The position numbers and the translations under genes were made by a program. Positions 9,191-21,301 of a stretch of DNA of 64,000 nt are shown here, piece by piece (the first letter of the stretch is position 1; every line of letters starts with the position of its first letter). The DNA comes from Gongronella butleri (lineage: Eukaryota; Mucoromycota; Mucoromycetes; Mucorales; Cunninghamellaceae). Location: contig JAIWZP010000060.1 in NCBI GenBank assembly GCA_025201375.1, positions 92,401-156,400 of the forward strand. Reading direction: 5' to 3'. The notes below the pieces were generated by a model. The model did not search any database, was not told the DNA's origin, and saw nothing but the letters and a program-made list of their open reading frames with translations.

Positions 9191-11607
9191 TCTTGTTCAG
9201 TGTACTGTACAGTACAGTAGCACGCTGCTGCAAGCATCGAAAATTCGAAATGCAGTAACAGAAAGCTCCAGGTTCTATCTACAGTATTGTGATTTACGTA
9301 CTGTATGATTAAAAAATGCACGGATCAAACACTTTATTTGTGGTGTACTGTAAAATCACCACGAAATCATAAAGATTGTGATTTTGTGCATTTTCTCTGT
9401 CGCTTGTTCACTTAATCACTTGTTTTTTAAGCAAGTACGTGCGCACGTCGCTAAATCCATTCTTGCCAGCACTTAATGTAATCATAGATGGCCGTTCACG
9501 ACACCCATCAAGGGACGAAAAAATGGTCAGTGACCAACAGTGATGTCGAGCGGTGGAGCGCGATGGCTAATTTTAAATCAAGACGGGTTGCTGCAAGTGC
9601 ATCTGCACATGATCATTTGAGACCTTGCCGTCGGCTGGGGGAATTTGAGAGGGCGTGAGTTGCCGGCTGGCAAGAGCGCAAGACGTGGAGGTGCGTGCTT
9701 TCACATTGGCTCCCTGGTGTGCCTGGGCCCGTACAATTGAATTCCGCGGATCAGGGCGATTTCGCATTGACAACAGGAATGGCATGCAACGCTAATCTTA
9801 GCCTGGTCATTGCCTTTTTTTTTTTTTCTTTTGACGTCCGCGTTTGGCACGATCCGCAATGGAACGGTCAACATGCTTATTGGTGCATACGGAGTTGAAG
9901 CAAAGCAAGCTAGTGCAAATCTATGACAGGTTGTGGCACGGTCAGGTGAAGGGCGTGAAGGGCGTGAAGAGCGCGTTGAAGCCCTGCTTCCCGGGAATGG
10001 CAATTGTCGGTGCCAATTTTAGCTTGCGTCGCGCCATTCTTGGCGATTGCATGAATTTTGCTCATAGTTCACGAGACACCAATGGGCCATCGTGGAAGGT
10101 CTGCGATGGCAAGAAGCGTTCCCATCTTGGGACGCAAGGCCGCTCGCGCTTCATGTGACCAACAAGGACTAAAATTTTAAAAACACTCGCTGATCCATGG
10201 ATGATGATGATGACTAGGGACCATGCGGCAAATCCATTAGCGTGTCTATATTTTTCCCTATTGAATCTTGTTTTCGTGGATCGTCGCTCTCTCTTTTGTG
10301 TTTTTTTCCCAGCGCCATTAGGCGGAAATGACCAGATGATGAATGGAAATAGTATTCCGCCGGGGCGAGGCCCATGATGCACAAAAGGACGGAAAGGGGC
10401 CGGCCTGGCTGTCGGGAAATCCTTCGCGTTGTCTAGGTCTCGCCAAGGAACCTCTCATTTTTGGTCTAGTACAGGTACAAAAGAATGGGGTCATTTCAGA
10501 AATCAAGTAGAAAAAGAGCCGTCCATGGCAGAAAGAGCATTGACACCTATGCAAAACGGCGCGCCAGAAAAAAAAAAAGAGAGCGAGAGCGGTGTTTCTA
10601 AAAATACATATTGACGGGGGCAAGCGGCGACAATCAAGGGAGCATGAAAAAAGCGACCAGCCTATTTTTAATGGGGGAGCTGGGACAGGGCCCATCACAC
10701 TTGCAGAAGATCATTCATTACGTCTTGTGTCACCATGATCAGAGGGCCATGGCCGCCCTTTTGGAAGACAAAGATCCACCAGGAATTCGGTGTTGGAAAG
10801 TATCAAAACAAAACAACATGCGCGCTACACGCCTCCACGCGCCTCTTTCGGTCATCTGTTCTTTGGCAATGGATGGTTGCGCGACTCGTGGCAAAAGGAT
10901 GGTGAGAAGGGGAAAGAGCCATCTGTTTTGATTGTGCCTGACAAAGGTGCCACCACCGTCATCTTTTCATGGCAAAAAAAAAAAAGAAAAAGTCGCTGCT
11001 GTTTTTAGCACTGGGCGCAAGGGTCCAGGCTTTTACTCCATTTTGGCATCCTATTCAGACATGCATGCAAGCTGACGCTTATTTTTTTTTCTTGTTGTTT
11101 TTTTTGTTCTTTCTTCCATGTTCCTGGAAAAAAAAGATGATGACTGGGAGAGGACAGGGGCGCGGGTTCGCATGGATGCATGAGAGGGTGCCGTTTTTGT
11201 TCTTTCTTATTTTATTGCATTTGCCATTTAACCAAGGTTGCACGATGAAGCATTATAAAGCAATCCATGAGCACGCTCCCGTTGCCAAAACACACACTAA
11301 AGAGGACAGATGCGTGAGGTTGTACAAAGCGAGCAGGCGTGAGCAGGGGAGTCATGAATTCAGGCAAACCGGCCATGTAACAAAGACGATGCCTTTTTTG
11401 TGTGTACCGCTGCCATGTCGGGAAACGAAACGCAAAAAAAAAGGCAGTGGTCCAAAATGAGGGGGAGCCCCTTTTTTTTTTATTTCTCTCTTCTTTTTTT
11501 TCTTTTTTCTTTTCGCTTTTACACGCTTTGTGTCAACATTTTTTTTATTTTTGCATTTTATATGGTGTTTTAGTTTGTTTGTTCTCTTTTTTTATATTTA
11601 ATTTACC
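9191..11607. other. Intergenic 2.4 kb, no gene seen
   Basis: I find no reading frame with recognisable protein features and no RNA gene. A palindromic cluster TACTGTACAGTACAGTA lies near 9207-9224, further TACTGTA motifs occur to about 9350, and long T and A tracts occur from 9810 on. The last kilobase presumably contains the promoter of the Slm1-like gene; a clear TATA box was not identified. Confidence 0.5.
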
Positions 11608-14371
11608 ATGACTGAAGTCTTACCGCCCTCGGACGCGCCTGTCAAGCTGATGAGCCGGTTCACGGAGCACTTTGATATTGTGCTGACGCCGGACCAACTG
11701 CAGCCCTTTTTGCACAAGCACGGCGCGCATGATCAATCGCAAGATCAGCAGGCAAACGCGTCATCCGTGCCGATGGCATTGTCATCGAGCACGCCGGGCC
11801 CGCCACGGCCGATGCGCATGAATTCGACGCCGGCCATGATGTTGAACAACAACGCGTCCACCGGGTTTTTGCCGTCGTCGCCCAAGATGGCCGCCGATCA
11901 GCGCACCATTGCGACGATGGGACCGTCCAGCAAGTCGCCACCACAGCCGCTCGTGCCGCCACCATTGCCGTCGTCGACATCCACCTCCAATGGTGCGCAC
12001 CATGATCCTACGGGCCTCGAGATCTCGCGCAAAAAGATGCTCGAGCAGCAGCGGCAGCAGATCGCCGTGTTCTTGCCCGATTACAAGCCCAGTGCAGGCA
12101 TCTTTTACCGCGGCGACCACATGGTGAAGCGCCTGAGCAACTGGCTCATCCTGTTGAAATTGGCTTCTGGATGGACAGATGAAATCAGCAGGCTATTAAG
12201 CACCGCGTATTACAAAAAGATGAAAAAGGAACGTCATGATGTTTATGGTAATAACGAACCTAAAAGGTGGCAAGCGACAAAAAGAGAGACAAAAGAGAAA
12301 AAAGAAAAAGCCATAAAAAACAGGAGCTCACCGTGACTCACTGCCTTTTTTTTTCCCAATTATTTTCTAGATCGCCTGAACAAAGGCAAAAAGCAAGTGC
12401 AAGCGCAACTGTCACAATACAAACGCGAGTGTCGCGAGCAATTGCATGATCTCAAGACAAATCCGGCCTTGCGCACCGAGGAGCTGCTGACGCGCGCCAA
12501 CCAGACGAAAAAGTGCCTGCGACACCTCGCCCAGCTGTGCGATTATGCGGACGACCCCAACAACTTGAAGGTGCCCGAAAAGGACCCCTGGTTGGGCAAT
12601 CTTTGTAAGCAAAAAGCAAAAAGCAAAAAAAAAAATCAAAATAAAAGTACGCGTCGTGGCGCTCATTTCGATCTTTTTTATTCTTTTCTTGTTGTTGGTT
12701 TTTGCCAGTGGTGCTGCGTTACCTGAAACGCGAGACGACCGAGGAAAACCGTCTGCGTGCACTGATGGCGGGCATTCAAAAGGAAATGCATGATCTCGAA
12801 ACGCAAATCACCGAGACGCTGGCTGTGCTTGTGGATCTGGGCGTGGAGATGCAGACGACCATCACGCACTATGGCACGACGGTCGACACGGTGCTCGGGG
12901 CCATTTTGCCATATGCCTCGTGGAACGTCTTTGTCGACACGGTGCAGCAAGAATGGGTTGACGAGAATCACATTGAAAAGAACTACCTAAAGATCAATTA
13001 TCCAAACAAGATGCATCCGCTCGTTGCCACCGCCCAGCGAGGTGTCCTTGGCCGCCGCGCCGGCGTCCTCAAGCAATATCACAAGAAATATTACATCCTG
13101 ACACATTGTACGACCGGCCTCCGCCTCAATTCCTTTTGAAATGGGATGCTGACACTTTTTTTTTTTTTTGTTCATTAGATGGCTTTTTGCACCAGTACAA
13201 GATGAACGACCGATACAAGCCCGAGGGCTCGATCCTTGTTGCTGGCGGGTCGGTGGAGAAAAAGTCGTCGACGGACAGCATGGATGATGATGTGGTGGAC
13301 GAGTCGCGGCCGATCAAAAAGGAGCACAAAAAGGGCTACTTTTTTGACGTGCGACTTCCGAAGAAGAGCGGCAAGACGTTGCATTTTTGCACGAAGAACA
13401 AGCGCGAATGGGAAATGTGGTGCCGACGCATGGCCGAGGTGACGTCTGGCCAATCGGTGGCGATTTTACTCGAAAAACGCGAGCGTATCGCGTTGCAACA
13501 AAAGGAAAAACGCAATGGTGCGGCGTCGCTCACGCCAAGCGGCCAGCCACGGCCTGCCAACCACACGATCGGCAGCAGCTGCAATGAATCCACTAGCTTT
13601 GGCACGGACGACACGGATGATGATGACGACGACGACGATGTTCAGGACGACGTGGATGCCATGGATTATCACGATGATGATGACGATGACGACGACGACA
13701 ACGAAGAAGAACGCGCTAGACACGATCACGCGCACGCGACGCGTCGTGTTCCGCCACCACCGGCGGCATCTTCCTCATTGGCACCTGCCAGTAGCATGAG
13801 CAACCATGACGATGACGACGATGACAGGGATTCGCATTTCCACTCAATTGACGCGTCCATGCGATCGAGCAACACGACCGCGGATCACATGCACGTGGAT
13901 GACAGCTCATCGTTGCGCATCATGACGGAAAGCGACATCATGTCGCTGGATGTTGGCCAAACGACGCCTCCTTCCATCAATTCGCCCGCATCCACGCAAA
14001 ACAACACGACTGCTGCCGGTCCACCAGCCGTGGCTGCCATTGCTACACCTTTGGGTCCAATGACCACTGCATCTGCCCCCACACCAGAGGCACACATCAC
14101 CACCGCCCTGTCGCCCCCTCCCACCCGCCGTAAACAAATCCAAACTCAACCACAGCAACCCAATGGTGACATCCATCCCCACACAGACATCGCCGCCAAC
14201 GAAAGTGAATCTGGCATCTACTTTTCGTCCACGTCGTCCGTCGCCTCCGACGCATCCCCACCACCCATGGCCTCCCTCGACAATCAGCTGAGGAATGACT
14301 CCCATCGCATGGACAGACACGGCGCACAGACATACCAACCCGGCCTCAATCTCGCGTCACTGGACGTCTAA
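11608..14371 (+). CDS. SLM1: Slm1/Slm2-like F-BAR and PH domain protein
   Basis: Exons 11608-12247, 12371-12604, 12709-13107 and 13179-14371 (GT-AG) encode 821 residues. A disordered Pro/Ser/Gln-rich N-terminus (to about residue 150) precedes a helical region with the F-BAR-like order seen in Slm proteins: a short motif around IFYRGDHMVKRL, a coiled coil (RLNKGKKQVQAQLSQYKREC), a loop and a second coil (MAGIQKEMHDLETQITETL). A PH domain follows, starting near RRAGVLKQYHKKYYILT, passing FLHQYK and FFDVRLP, and ending EWEMWCRRMAE. The remaining tail of about 300 residues is very acidic (Asp runs encoded at 13611-13705 and 13808-13831) and low in complexity. Slm1/2 bind PI(4,5)P2 at eisosomes and relay signals to TORC2 in yeast. 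The domain order supports the family; the symbol is by analogy. Confidence 0.82.
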
Positions 14372-15532
14372 TCCCCCCGCCCCATCCAATTCTTTTAGTT
14401 TTTATACTTTTTTTTCCCCCTGTATTCCATATCCCGCAAAATTGGTCATTTCCCTCTTACAATCCACACATCTCCATGCCATGCTGCCTAATAATGAAAA
14501 GGCTTTTTTTTTGCCACCCCTTTTTTTTATTTTTTCTTCTCTTTTTCTCGTTTTTACTTGTTTCTGCCACGTCATGCATGTTACTGCGCGACATGCACAA
14601 CCTGTAGGCTTCCTCAGCCGCCGCTGAGCATGTCTTGCATGAATGCACGCATGGCCATGCCCCTGGTTTTCCCAGCAGATTAGGCGCTCCAATTGGGCTT
14701 TTTTTTTTTTTTTTTTTTGTGATGTTTTCCTATTTTTATCCATCTTTTCATTTCACTTTTTTTGTGAGTGGTCAGACTGCTTGGCACGTTTGACTTCTTG
14801 AAAAGGCAGCAGTCAATGTGGATCACCTGCTTTTTTGTCGCAGGCCCTTGCTGCCTTCAAACTCATTTTTTTTATCGACTTTTTCCACAAAACCTTGCAC
14901 AAATTCCAGGAAAATAAAACAAGGAGCATTTGGAGGATTTGAGGACAAGTTCTCGGCCAACTCGCGCAAATGACCCCCTCTCGCGCCCAATTTTGCTTTT
15001 TGGCTACTTTATAAGCCCAGGTTTCAAAAAAAATCACATCTAATTTATTACAAAAAAGGGGTGCGGCATGACCCGACGCGAATAAAAAGACAAAAAAAAA
15101 AGCGATGAACCTAGCGTCGCGTGGGAGGGGAATGGTGGAACACAGAGCAGAGGGCAAGACCAACAGTGCCATTGGTATCCATGTTGAAGCAAAATACAAA
15201 GAAAACAAGGCAAAAAAACAAGGTAAAAGGAGGTCAAAAAAAAGAGGGGGAGGGGGCATGATGGCACGGATGGTCATCCATGGAGCAATTGAGCCAAAAA
15301 AAAAAGAGAGAGTGAGTGAGAGGAGCAAGGGAGTGGGACCAGATGATGTGACAATGACAGAAAAGAAAAAGAGCGAGCCAGGCGCCCTTTTGAACCAGAC
15401 AAAAGGGGGCCGACGTAACGAGAGGGGGCTCAGGGGCAAGACAAAGAAAAAGTAAAAGAGGGTGAGGGAGAGTGAGAGAGAGAGGGGGGGAATCAAGTTG
15501 TACAATGGAGAAAGGGAGGAAAAAAAAGCCAT
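14372..15532. other. Convergent intergenic 1.2 kb, no gene seen
   Basis: This lies between the 3' ends of the + Slm1-like gene and the - small orphan gene. It is rich in T-tracts in its first half and A/G-rich in its second, which fits 3' untranslated regions on opposite strands. No protein or RNA gene is recognisable. Confidence 0.5.
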
Positions 15533-15978
15533 CTACATGTGGTGCGAGTGGGCATAGTTGGAATTGTAGGTTTCTGAGCATCGCGGGTGAGGCAACGACC
15601 CGTTGGACGGCTTCTTCTTGATCATGACGCTCATGCGCTTTGACAAGCTTTTGCGGTTGTATTGAGGTGCGCCGGGTTGTGGCGATGCCGGTGATGGTGG
15701 CGGCATTTGATCATTGTAATAGACACCGTCGCGATAATGTTGCTTGTAGTATTCCGAGTCTGAAGGAATTAAAAAAAAGGAAAAAAAAAGAGAGCCCTTG
15801 CTTAGTCAAACAGGCAACAGGCTGCATTTTTGGGGTAGCCAGTGGTGTCTTTTTTTTTTTTTTTTTTTTTTTTTTTACCTCGCGAGTCATACTCGGGCAG
15901 AAACGTGCGTCGCTTCGTGTACCGCTCAATCTTCCAGATTTCAATCTGGGATTTCACCTTGTCAATCAAGCCAACCAT
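15533..15978 (-). CDS. Small conserved-looking protein of unknown function, 108 aa
   Basis: Two exons on the minus strand, 15978-15879 and 15759-15533, join in frame (phase 1) to give 108 residues. The start at 15978 is the ATG giving MVGLIDKVKSQIEIWKIERY; a GTAAAA donor follows a Ser-Arg codon pair and a TTCAG acceptor precedes the second exon. The N-terminal half is charged, aromatic and probably helical (RYTKRRTFLPEYDSRDSEYY); the rest is Pro-rich then basic (RKSLSKRMSVMIKKK) and ends in His. There is no signal peptide or membrane segment. I do not recognise the family. An upstream ATG at 16270 followed by a good GTAAGC donor may mark a spliced 5' untranslated exon, since no acceptor keeps it in frame. 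Confidence 0.6.
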
Positions 15979-16586
15979 TGCAACAAAACCCAAAAAGCAA
16001 AACAATAAAAAAAAAAGAAACAAAAACAAGAAAAAAAAAAAAAAAGAAAGAAAGAAAAGCAATAGAAAATAGGCTAGGAGCGTGCTGTCGAGACAACATG
16101 GGCAAGTCCATTTCAAGTTTTGAGCGGAGATGAACATTGTCCGCGTTACACAAGGAAAAACAGGGGCAACAAAAAATGACGGGAAACGGGGAAAGTGCTG
16201 GGCCAAATCCCTCCTTGTCGCAGAAAAATAAACATGGGGCACGGGCTTACTTGATTGTGATGCAAACATGGTCATTTGAGCAAAAGCCGAAAAGAAAAGC
16301 CCATTGGGCTTGTTCTTTTTTTTTTTTCTCTCTGTCTCTCTCCCTCTGTCTCTTTTGTCTGCTTGTCGCGCGACGCGCCAACGAGACCTATTGGCCCCAT
16401 TGACATCCCGATTGGCCACGCCGGACGCCCGGCTGTTATTTTTAGGGCCAATTTACCCATGGATCGCCGCATCGGATAAAGTTCCAAGCACAGCAAGGGC
16501 AATGCAAGACGCAATCGCAAGAAAAGAAAAAAAATCTTATTCTTTTAAAAGTCTATGGGAGAAAAAAAAAAACACACACAATTGGC
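15979..16586. other. Intergenic 0.6 kb between tandem minus-strand genes
   Basis: It contains the upstream region of the small orphan gene and the 3' region of the GT49 gene. A long A-rich stretch (about 16000-16060) sits just upstream of the orphan's start. Apart from the possible untranslated exon near 16250-16270, I see nothing coding. Confidence 0.5.
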
Positions 16587-18412
16587 CTAATGATGGATGA
16601 TCTTTTCGTGCTGCAATGCTTTGGCACACTCGAGCTTGACATGCGTGGCACGCTCCGTGCTGTACAGGTGATGCTGGTCGAATTGGCGCGCAAAAAAGGC
16701 ACACTGCTCAATACGGAAGTTTTTGTACATGGCATCTTGCAAGACACGCTATAAAAACAAGAAAAAAAAAAAGTTCATCCGAGGTGAGACCAAGAAGCGG
16801 GCATCACAAGACCCTGATGTTCTTTTTTTTTTTTTTTTTCCTCGATTCCAGTCTGCCCGTGCGCTGTGTACACAATCCATTGCCATTGCACAATTGGCAC
16901 CCCAACAACTTGCCTCAGCATAAGAAAGATAATTTTCAGGTTCTTGGCCAGAGCGGACCACAAACACATCGTTCAAAACATAGAATTCGGCGCCATTGAG
17001 GTACGTCGTGTACACACATGCAGGCAATTGGTCTTCAAATCGCTCCTCGCACCTAGAAATGAAGGAGGGTAAACAAAAGGACATGAGCAAAAAAAAATGC
17101 CACTTTTGTTTTTGTTTTTTTTTACCATGGATGATTCTCTTTTGTCGTGATATAAATGGGTCCATAGTGGTAATCAAAGTCGCCAAGCATGTAAGGTTCG
17201 TCGCTGGTCTTCCATTCTTGGTAATTGGAAGGGCCGGCATTGAGGGGCCAGTGGTAATCCATAAGACCCAAGCCCATTTGGCCCTCATCGACCCAATTGA
17301 TGACCTCTTCCTTTGTGGTGGGGAATGTGTCAATGGGATTCTCTTGATAGTGGCGATTGGGCGGGAAGGCAAACGTGGGCACGACGAGCGCGTCGCCCTC
17401 ATCGAGCAGCTGTCGCTTGGTATCATCGTTGGCCACCGCCGCTTGATTCGGCAGCCACAGCACGTGGATCGGCGTGTGCATCACGTACTGCGACCGGCTA
17501 AACAGACGCGACAAATTGCGCCCCGCCTGCAGACGCGTGCGCTTCGTCCCGCGCGGCTGCACAATGATGTGTAGATCGACATGCTGCTGCAAAATCGGCG
17601 CAGCCTCAAACGCATGGTGGATCCGCATCAATCCTTCCATTGTCTGTCCAGACCCCATCCCATCATTGTTCTCAATCTGAATCGTCGCGGAAATCGACCC
17701 TAAAATGAGAGAAAAAAAAAAAAAAACGTTAAAATCATGTCCATTGGTGATGGCTTTTTGATCTTTCTTGATTTTTTTTTGATTTTTTTGATTTTACCTT
17801 GCCACATATCTGCCATGGCCTTGAGTGCCGGCAAATCCTCGAGGGCAAGCACCGTGGAGATGCTGACGGGGGTGACGGGGCCCTTGGCCTTGAACCAAAA
17901 GGGATGCATGTTTTTGGCTTGCAATTGCGTCGATTTGCTAAACATTTTGCCTAGACGTAGCCGTGTCGTGAGATCATTGATGTGCAATGGCTTGGCCACG
18001 GCCTCCTCGAGCGGAGACGGATCGACCATGGTATCAGGGCGCGCCGCTTCAGGGGGAACTGGAGTAAAAAAAAAAAAAAAATCGAAATTTTAGCAAAAAG
18101 GGGCCATTGAAACGTGTTTTTTTTTGTGTTTTTGTTTTTACCAAGATGACCTTGTCGAGACGATGCCAATGACCTTGACGGTGGCGGTGGCGCAAAGAGG
18201 TGGGTTGTGGAAAAAAGCATACAAAAGATGAGGTAGCCAAACGTCGCATAGCGTATTATCCGTAGGGCCCACAGCCGTTGCAGCCACGACACCACGCTGC
18301 CCGATACCGGCGCGTGCGACGGCAGCTTGTCTGCACGCTGTGTGCTAGGTGGACACGCAGACGTCAAAGATATCTTGCGCTGGTGCACCTGGTGGCTCGG
18401 TCGACCTGCCAT
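16587..18412 (-). CDS. GT49-family (LARGE/B4GAT1-like) type II membrane glycosyltransferase
   Basis: Five exons (18412-18142, 18058-17798, 17699-17126, 17052-16914, 16748-16587) encode 468 residues. The last intron has a GC donor: AG|GCAAGT matches the GC-AG consensus and is the only nearby choice I found that keeps frame. A short cytoplasmic tail and one membrane segment (about residues 52-73) mark a Golgi-type enzyme. The lumenal part shows family features of the dystroglycan-type GT49 domain: ALVVPTFAF, the DYHYGPIYIT region, HPWCEERFEDQ, ACVYTTYLNGAEFYVLNDVF and a closing MYKNFRIEQC. GT49 enzymes add GlcA or Xyl in animals; the fungal acceptor is unknown. Where relatives carry the DxD metal site, this protein reads YVMHTPIHVLW, so catalysis may be altered or lost. 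It is probably transcribed divergently from the Myb gene. Confidence 0.8.
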
Positions 18413-21048
18413 AGTGAATATAGAAAATAAAATAAAAAAGCTGAAAAAGAAAAAAGAAAAAAAAAATTTAGACTTCATTTTTCTTCGCTTTCCAGACAGG
18501 GCGTCGCCCTGCCAAAAAGCCGAACCTATTTGATCATCAAATCGCGGATCCCCCGCCAACAACACACCCGCAAATGCAAAATGTTGCTGCAAAAAGCGTG
18601 CTTTTGCCTTTGTGTTACCTGGCCATCCGCCTAAAAAAGCGATCTCTGCACGTGCTCCATCCACATTGTGTCACGTCGCCGCTGATTTTGTGCTTTTTGC
18701 TTTGCTTTTGCTCCCACATGCCTCGTTTTCTTTTCTTGGCCCAAATGGCCAGATTGTGTTCTTTTGCTATTCAGATCGCGTCAATTGCTAATCCCCGGGT
18801 TACGTTGACATGTTATCGTTGTTTTACAATCTGTCTGAGATTTGGCGGCAGCACGTTTGGCATCGTGCCCCGAACCCTGATCTTTTGCGCTGTTTTTCCG
18901 TTTTTATCAGCCTGATCTGTGCCCGAGCGCATCACATCGCACTGTGGTGCCACTCGATCTCTTGATCCGTGTGTGCCGCTGCTAGTTGAGCTTGTGGAGC
19001 GGCAAAAAAAAAAAGGGAGGAATAACCATTAAAAACCTCAAAAAACCGCAAAAAACGAGCATGGCCTCTGATCTGGCTTTATATTTGCCAGCTGGCAACA
19101 AATCGACCTTGCCATTGGGGCGGCTTTTAAAGGCAATTTGTGTTGGTGCGAGGAGGCGTTACATGCCTCCGGTCATTTTTGCTGCACACCTCCGGTTTTG
19201 AGTTTTCAGAAGTATTCAGAGCGTTTGTGCGCGACGAGAGTTAATAAAAAAGTGATTCAACATGTCGCAGTGGAACCACCAAGCTCCAAGGGACGCGTTC
19301 TCGTTCTCGTTGATATTTGTTTCTTGCTTCTTGTGCAGCATTTCATGCAGCCAGAATGGCATGGATGGTATCTTTGCGCGAGAGCAGGCAAGGATGGTGG
19401 GGGCAGGCGCGTCGAGAGCATGGCAAGGATGTGTGATGTGATGATAGTGCTGGCGAGTGAGCGAATGTGGCCCTGGATGCGATTCTAGCGAAGATCAGGC
19501 GGCGTGTAACCGGAGGTGTTTAACAAAAATGATCCAGCAATGGCGGCATCAACAGCGTGTCGCACGTCCTACCCCTTTTTTTTCTCAAAAGCTCAGACAA
19601 TTGGCACGATCGTCCGACAGGAAGCGCATAGCCAATAGGCTTTGCTCATTTTCGGCCGCCCAGGGCAACGCAGTGACAGGCTGACTTGAAATGATTCATG
19701 CAGCAAAATATCGGATGCCGCCCATTTCAAGTCGTCTGATTGGCCAGATCGAAGAATGCGCAGGGGCAGTAACAAAAAAAAAAAGAGTGGGCAAGCTCTT
19801 AAATATTTCTCCATTGCAACTGAGACGTGGAATCAAGAGTGCAAACATGACAGGATGCAAAAAAAAAAAAAATAAGGATGATGCATTCATTTTTGTTGTC
19901 ATCTTGTGTCCAAGTGGCCCAATTGACACCAAAAAAACACGAGGAGACTGCGCAGCGGCTTGCTTGCCGCGCGTCCGTTCCATCATGCCGCTCAAAATCG
20001 TGTTGCGGGCGTCTTGTTCCTGAAAATGGGGTTGATCCTGCCACTTTTTGACTATTAAAAACATTTAACGATTGGTGCAAGGATGCTTGTGCGACGCGTC
20101 TGAACCACACCACTTTTCTTCTCCACAGAAAAGCGTCCGTGCCATTTGCGCGCAAAAAAAAAAAAAAGTGTGGGGGAGCCACCAAAAAAAAACAAACGAT
20201 GCGTCATCGGACGATCAGATTTGCCCACGATGCGTAGATCCATCCTTTTGCCCTGCATAGTAGCATGATAACCGCATACGCACGACGGTGCTGTGGTGCA
20301 GATTTCACACGACCAAGGGGTCCGTTTATGGTAGCAATTCCTCGGCAAGCGCGATTTTCATAAAAAAATAAAAAAAAAAAGAGCGGGGAGGGGGAGCCAC
20401 GCGGCGCGCATGGTCATGCCATTGGAGCAAAAGCACGCATCCACATGGCCGCTCGGCTTTCAATGGATGTGCTTCTCAATGGCAACAAACATGACATTTG
20501 AATCAGAACGAGATCAAAAGTCTATTTTTAATTTGGCAAGTGAATGTTGGGGAAAAAGGGGGAGAGCGATAGACACAAGAGCAAGCGCGGGGGGACAGGG
20601 GGGCAGAGCGTGGGGGGAGACACGAAAATGCAAAAAAAACAAAAAGAAAAATATAGCCTTGGGGTTGCCGTGGGCAACAATGGCTCTCATGGACTTCCCA
20701 TCGCCCCCAGCGCCCCTTGACGCCCAACTCGGACTTTCACTGAGTCAGGTTTCTCATGGCCTTGAAGCGGCCTTGCTTTTTTTTTATGGTCATAAAAATA
20801 GCCAAGATCAGATTATAGCCCCCCCTTTTCGCCCAAAAAGCTCGTCATCCCAAGCCCGTTTGTGTGCCGTATGTGTGTGGAGTTGCATGGGCCCAAAAGA
20901 CAAATAAAACGAACGGCATCGACACGCCAGATTTCCCAATGTTTTCCCTTATTTTTCCCATTGTTCCCGTCCTTCTCTTTCACTCTTTTTTTCTCTCCTT
21001 TTTGCTCGTTTTCATCCCCTTTTTCGCCTCTACTCTCGTTTAAATACC
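18413..21048. promoter_or_regulatory. Divergent intergenic region of 2.6 kb
   Basis: This separates the minus-strand GT49 gene from the plus-strand Myb gene and must contain both promoters. I see no recognisable gene. Stretches rich in A/T and G/C homopolymers occur throughout. A weak TATA-like TTTAAATA lies at about 21040, right next to the Myb ATG and so too close to act as its core promoter. Confidence 0.4.
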
Positions 21049-21270
21049 ATGGAACATGACACGTCGCTTTCAATTGGCAGCTTCTCCGTGTTTAAGCAGG
21101 AGGGCGTGCGTCAATTCTACTGTCGCTGGACGGAAAAAGAGGATGAGCTTCTCATGACCGCCGTCAAAAAGTATGGTCCGCACAAATGGTCATTGATCTC
21201 GCAGACCATCCCCGGACGCACGCCTGCACAATGCTCCACGCGATGGCATGGCGCACTAAAGTAAGTGGAC

Positions 21271-21301
<31 letters not shown>

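Noticed and set aside
16250..16270. ATG with a good GTAAGC donor as first coding exon of the small orphan gene
   Set aside because: Its phase does not fit any acceptor upstream of the exon at 15879-15978. It may be an untranslated exon.
18574..18915. Plus-strand frame with hydrophobic stretches, possible membrane protein
   Set aside because: Starts inside the GT49 upstream region, has many Cys and Leu by T-rich composition, and lacks any family pattern.
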